Origin: an uncultured Flavobacteriales bacterium | Lineage (GTDB): Bacteria > Bacteroidota > Bacteroidia > Flavobacteriales_D > Parvicellaceae | Assembly: GCA_913042175.1 (NCBI GenBank) | Contig: CAJWIX010000011.1 | Coordinates: 1-38,525 of the forward strand | Length of the DNA: 38,525 nt | Reading direction: 5' to 3' | Shown here: positions 35,990 through 38,525 of the stretch, in pieces | Numbering within the stretch: the first letter of the stretch is position 1 | How the letters are laid out: each line of letters starts with the position of its first letter | Program-made: the position numbers and the translations under genes | Notes under the pieces: model-generated | The model's database searches: none | What the model was told of the DNA's origin: nothing | What the model saw: only the letters and a program-made list of their open reading frames with translations

Positions 35990-37891
35990 ATGGATAAAAA
36001 CACAACAACCGGATTAATTTTGATAGGAGCAGTAATGATAGCTTTCTTCATGTTGAACAGGCCAACCGAACAGCCTAAAGAAGAGCCAATTGTTCAAAAC
36101 ACAAAAGAAGAGGTTGTAGAAAAACTAGACACCAATAATTTAGTTGACTCAGAAGTTAGTATTGATACCGTAAAACAAGAAATATCTCAAGAAGATAGTT
36201 TAATTGCAGCTCAATTATTAGAACAAAAAGAAAAAGATAAGTTAATCAATGAGTTTGGTATTTTTTATCAGGCTGGTAAAGGCATTGAAGAAGATGTTAT
36301 TATAGAAAACGATAAAATTAGTTTGTCAATTTCTACAAAAGGAGGAGGGGTCAGTGAGGCTAAAATGGTGGAGAAAAATGATGAGGGTCAATATAAGTAC
36401 AAAACACATCACGATTTTGTTAACGAAATTGAAAATCCTTTAGCTCTTTTTGAGAAGAAAACGTCTAGCATGTCTTTGACTCTAGAAGATATAGACAACT
36501 CCAATCTTGTATACACAAAAGATTTGTTTTTCTCTGTTCATCAAAAAACAGATAGTTCTTTAATTCTAAGAGCTAGTGCGGGAAGTTCTGATAAATATAT
36601 TGAATTCTATTATGGCCTTTCAAAAGGAAAATATGATGTTGATTTTAATATTGATTTTCATGTGCCAGAAGATGAACTAGGACCTCAAGTTGATTTAACT
36701 TGGAATATGCTGGGCCTTTCAACTGAAAAGCTGGCTGATGATGAGCGAATGATTTGCTCTATTATGTACCGTTACTTTGGTGAAGGAAGAGATTATTTAA
36801 GTGAACGTTCTGATAAGGAAGAAGACATTAAAGGCTCCATGAACTGGATTGCTTTTAAACATAAATTCTTTTCCTCAATTTTAATTAGTGAAGATGATGG
36901 TTTTACCAGTGGAAAAATGAGACAAAGGCAACTTGAAAGCGAAGACTACACTATCGAATATCTCACTACTGTTGAACTTCCAGCAGATGAAAAAGTTCCG
37001 CTTAAATTTTATTTTGGTCCAAATGATTATGATGTTCTCTCATCATACAACAATGAAATGGAAGACATTGTAAACCTTGGATGGGGTGTTTTTGGATGGG
37101 TAAATAAATTCATGATAGGTCCAATCTTTAATTGGATTAAAACATGGGGGTTAGGTTATGGTTTAGCCATATTATTATTGACCCTTTTTGTGAAGATTAT
37201 CATTATGCCTTTGACTTATAAAAACTATGTTTCATCTGCTAAGATGAAAGTGCTTAAGCCTGAAATCACCAAACTCAATAGTAAATATGAGGGCAAAACA
37301 GATAAAAATGCCTCTATGAAGAAGCAGCAAGAAACCATGGCATTATATCGTCAAACTGGAGTAAATCCCATGGCAGGATGTATACCAGTCATTATCCAAA
37401 TGCCGATTCTTTTTGCGGTTTTCCGTTATTTCCCAGCGAGTTTAGACCTAAGACATCAGGGATTTTTATGGGCCGAAGATTTAAGTTCTTTTGATTCTAT
37501 TCTTGATTTAGGATTCGAAATTCCATTTTATGGAGATCACATTAGCTTATTTACCTTGTTGATGGCTGCTTCAACATTATTTTATACTATGATGAACAGT
37601 AATCAAATGACTCCAACGGGTCCAGGCATGCCGAATATGAAAATTATCATGTATATGTTTCCAATCATGATGCTCTTCTTTTTTAACACCTATTCATCTG
37701 GTTTGAGTTATTATTATCTATGCGGAAACTTAATGAATATGGGTATTATGTGGGGTATTAAGAAATACATGGTAGATGAAGATAAAATTCGTACTCAAAT
37801 TGAACAGAATAAGAAAAAGCCAAAGAAAAAGTCCAAATTTCAACAACGTATGGAAGACATAGCCAAACAACAACAAAAAAAGAAGCGTTGA
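35990..37891 (+). CDS. yidC: Membrane protein insertase YidC
   Basis: 633 aa. Inserts and folds inner-membrane proteins, alone or with SecYEG. One N-terminal membrane segment (TTGLILIGAVMIAFFML) is followed by a charged linker, a large periplasmic P1 domain (about residues 85-350, from GIFYQAG to KFYFGPNDY), and the Oxa1-like core from about 365: GWGVFGWVNKFMIGPIFNWI, LAILLLTLFVKIIIMPLTYK, MAGCIPVIIQMPILFAVFRYFP, IIMYMFPIMMLFFFNTYSSG, LSYYYLCGNLMNM. The C-terminal tail is strongly Lys-rich (KKKPKKKSKFQQRMED), as expected for ribosome contact. The gene has its own -7 box and is followed 66 bases later by rpmB. Confidence 0.97.
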   Translation: MDKNTTTGLILIGAVMIAFFMLNRPTEQPKEEPIVQNTKEEVVEKLDTNNLVDSEVSIDTVKQEISQEDSLIAAQLLEQKEKDKLINEFGIFYQAGKGIEEDVIIENDKISLSISTKGGGVSEAKMVEKNDEGQYKYKTHHDFVNEIENPLALFEKKTSSMSLTLEDIDNSNLVYTKDLFFSVHQKTDSSLILRASAGSSDKYIEFYYGLSKGKYDVDFNIDFHVPEDELGPQVDLTWNMLGLSTEKLADDERMICSIMYRYFGEGRDYLSERSDKEEDIKGSMNWIAFKHKFFSSILISEDDGFTSGKMRQRQLESEDYTIEYLTTVELPADEKVPLKFYFGPNDYDVLSSYNNEMEDIVNLGWGVFGWVNKFMIGPIFNWIKTWGLGYGLAILLLTLFVKIIIMPLTYKNYVSSAKMKVLKPEITKLNSKYEGKTDKNASMKKQQETMALYRQTGVNPMAGCIPVIIQMPILFAVFRYFPASLDLRHQGFLWAEDLSSFDSILDLGFEIPFYGDHISLFTLLMAASTLFYTMMNSNQMTPTGPGMPNMKIIMYMFPIMMLFFFNTYSSGLSYYYLCGNLMNMGIMWGIKKYMVDEDKIRTQIEQNKKKPKKKSKFQQRMEDIAKQQQKKKR

Positions 37892-37906
37892 AAATTGGTT
37901 TAATTA

Positions 37907-37938
37907 TTTGTTTATCCCGTTAAAATGAATTTAATTTG
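37907..37938 (+). promoter_or_regulatory. rpmB promoter, -33 TTTG and -7 TTAATTTG
   Basis: TTTG at 37907-37910 and TTAATTTG at 37931-37938 are 20 bases apart, the normal spacing of the Bacteroidota housekeeping promoter; the -7 box differs from TAnnTTTG at one position. The ATG follows 19 bases after the box. This is the best two-part promoter in the window. Confidence 0.6.
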
Positions 37939-37957
37939 CACCTCAAAATAAGAAAAG

Positions 37958-38191
37958 ATGTCAAGAGTTTGTCAAATAACAGGAAAGAAAGTGGTAGCTG
38001 GGAACAACGTATCTCACTCAAATAAGAAGACAAAAAGAAAGTTTTATCCAAACTTACAAACGAAGAAATTCTACATCCCAGAAGAAGATAAGTGGATTAC
38101 TCTTAAGGTTTCTACTTCTGCAATAAGGAACATCAATAAAAAAGGAATTTCTGCCGTACTAGCTGAGGCCAAGGCACAAGGACATTTATAA
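37958..38191 (+). CDS. rpmB: Ribosomal protein bL28
   Basis: 77 aa. MSRVCQITGKKVVAGNNVSH followed by the basic stretch KKTKRKFYPNLQTKKFY and a C-terminal INKKGISAVLAEA is diagnostic of L28, part of the large ribosomal subunit. Only one Cys (Cys5) is present, so this is a zinc-free form. It has its own promoter and terminator. In many Bacteroidota rpmB is followed by rpmG; here no rpmG follows. Confidence 0.97.
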   Translation: MSRVCQITGKKVVAGNNVSHSNKKTKRKFYPNLQTKKFYIPEEDKWITLKVSTSAIRNINKKGISAVLAEAKAQGHL

Positions 38192-38211
38192 AAAAAGATT
38201 TTCTCAATTCT

Positions 38212-38246
38212 AAAAGCCTTATTACATTAGTAGTAAGGCTTTTTTT
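38212..38246 (+). terminator. Intrinsic terminator after rpmB
   Basis: The arms AAAAGCCTTATTAC (38212-38225) and GTAGTAAGGCTTTT (38230-38243) form a 14-bp stem with one T-G wobble and a 4-base loop (ATTA), followed by more T residues to 38246. The next ATG starts at 38247, directly at the end of the T-run. Confidence 0.88.
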
Positions 38247-38525
38247 ATGCGCATTGTTTTACTCTTCTTTTTTGTTTTTGTTTTTCTAATTTCTCAATCT
38301 CAGGAATTAGCTGCTGGGTTTAGATATGAAAGTAATGTAGACTCCTTAGGGATTTACGATAAAGATTTACTTCCTGCATCGTTTCACAAGGTGAATCGTA
38401 AAAAGGTTAGAGCATTGATGCCAGAATCCACCATGGCTATTTATTATGCGGGAACTGAAAAAGTACGTTCTAATGATGTAAGTTATGAGTTCCACCAAGA
38501 CCCAGATTTCTACTATTTAACAGGG
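38247..38525 (+). CDS. Xaa-Pro aminopeptidase (aminopeptidase P), N-terminal part only
   Basis: 93 codons are visible before the window ends. The ATG at 38247 opens MRIVLLFFFVFVFLISQSQE, a clear signal peptide, so this form is exported. The rest (FHKVNRKKVRALMPESTMAI, then YYAGTEKVRSNDVSYEFHQD and PDFYYLTG) is the N-terminal AMP_N domain of aminopeptidase P, which in full-length proteins precedes the pita-bread metallopeptidase domain that removes a residue in front of proline. The catalytic half lies outside the window. The start abuts the rpmB terminator, leaving no room for a separate promoter of normal layout. Confidence 0.9.
   Translation, partial: MRIVLLFFFVFVFLISQSQELAAGFRYESNVDSLGIYDKDLLPASFHKVNRKKVRALMPESTMAIYYAGTEKVRSNDVSYEFHQDPDFYYLTG

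Overview
The window is a low-GC, gene-dense piece of a Bacteroidota chromosome, most like a marine or free-living Flavobacteriia/Flavobacteriales member. Evidence: type IX secretion (T9SS) C-terminal sorting domains of both type A and type B, a PorP/SprF-family protein paired with a PD40/OmpA protein, GEVED, PKD and SprB-like repeat proteins, and promoter -7 boxes of the Bacteroidota form TAnnTTTG in front of several genes. No rRNA, tRNA, CRISPR array, IS element or phage gene was seen. No gene-free stretch exceeds about 200 bases. Two genes run off the window edges: a giant adhesin at the left and an aminopeptidase P at the right.

Layout. (1) 1-6806, minus strand: an 841-aa secreted protein (module X, two PKD-GEVED cassettes, FN3, type A sorting domain), then 10 bases downstream a very large surface protein holding an L-type-lectin-like domain between Ig-like repeats; its C-terminus lies outside the window. 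(2) 7006-15698, minus strand: a tightly packed six-gene run, guaB, a double-parvulin foldase, a SurA-like lipoprotein, SurA, glpK, glpD. (3) 15830-19152, plus strand: a PorP/SprF-like protein and a PD40-repeat-OmpA protein with overlapping stop and start. (4) 19149-22074, minus strand: a lipoprotein amidohydrolase and a polytopic membrane protein. (5) 22205-29549, plus strand: purL, an SPFH/Band 7 protein, and a 1370-aa adhesin with a type B sorting domain. (6) 29546-30493, minus strand: a predicted outer-membrane barrel, nearly touching the divergent hemE. (7) 30501-35257, plus strand: hemE, an OmpA protein with an N-terminal beta-rich domain, an Atg22/UMF1-like MFS transporter and L-2-hydroxyglutarate oxidase. 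(8) 35260-38525: an unrecognised 183-aa protein (minus), then yidC, rpmB with a terminator, and the start of aminopeptidase P (plus).

How it fits together. Housekeeping genes (guaB, purL, hemE, yidC, rpmB) alternate with cell-envelope genes. The envelope genes form a plausible export and display set: YidC for inner-membrane insertion, three SurA-like periplasmic factors for outer-membrane protein transit, a PorP/SprF plus OmpA pair of the kind that assists secretion of type B cargo, and three secreted proteins as candidate cargo. The two large adhesins are paralogous over about the first 400 residues. The 1370-aa adhesin also carries a module that is the N-terminal domain of the 841-aa protein, so domains appear to be exchanged within this set. 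Functional links between these loci are inference from family knowledge and proximity.
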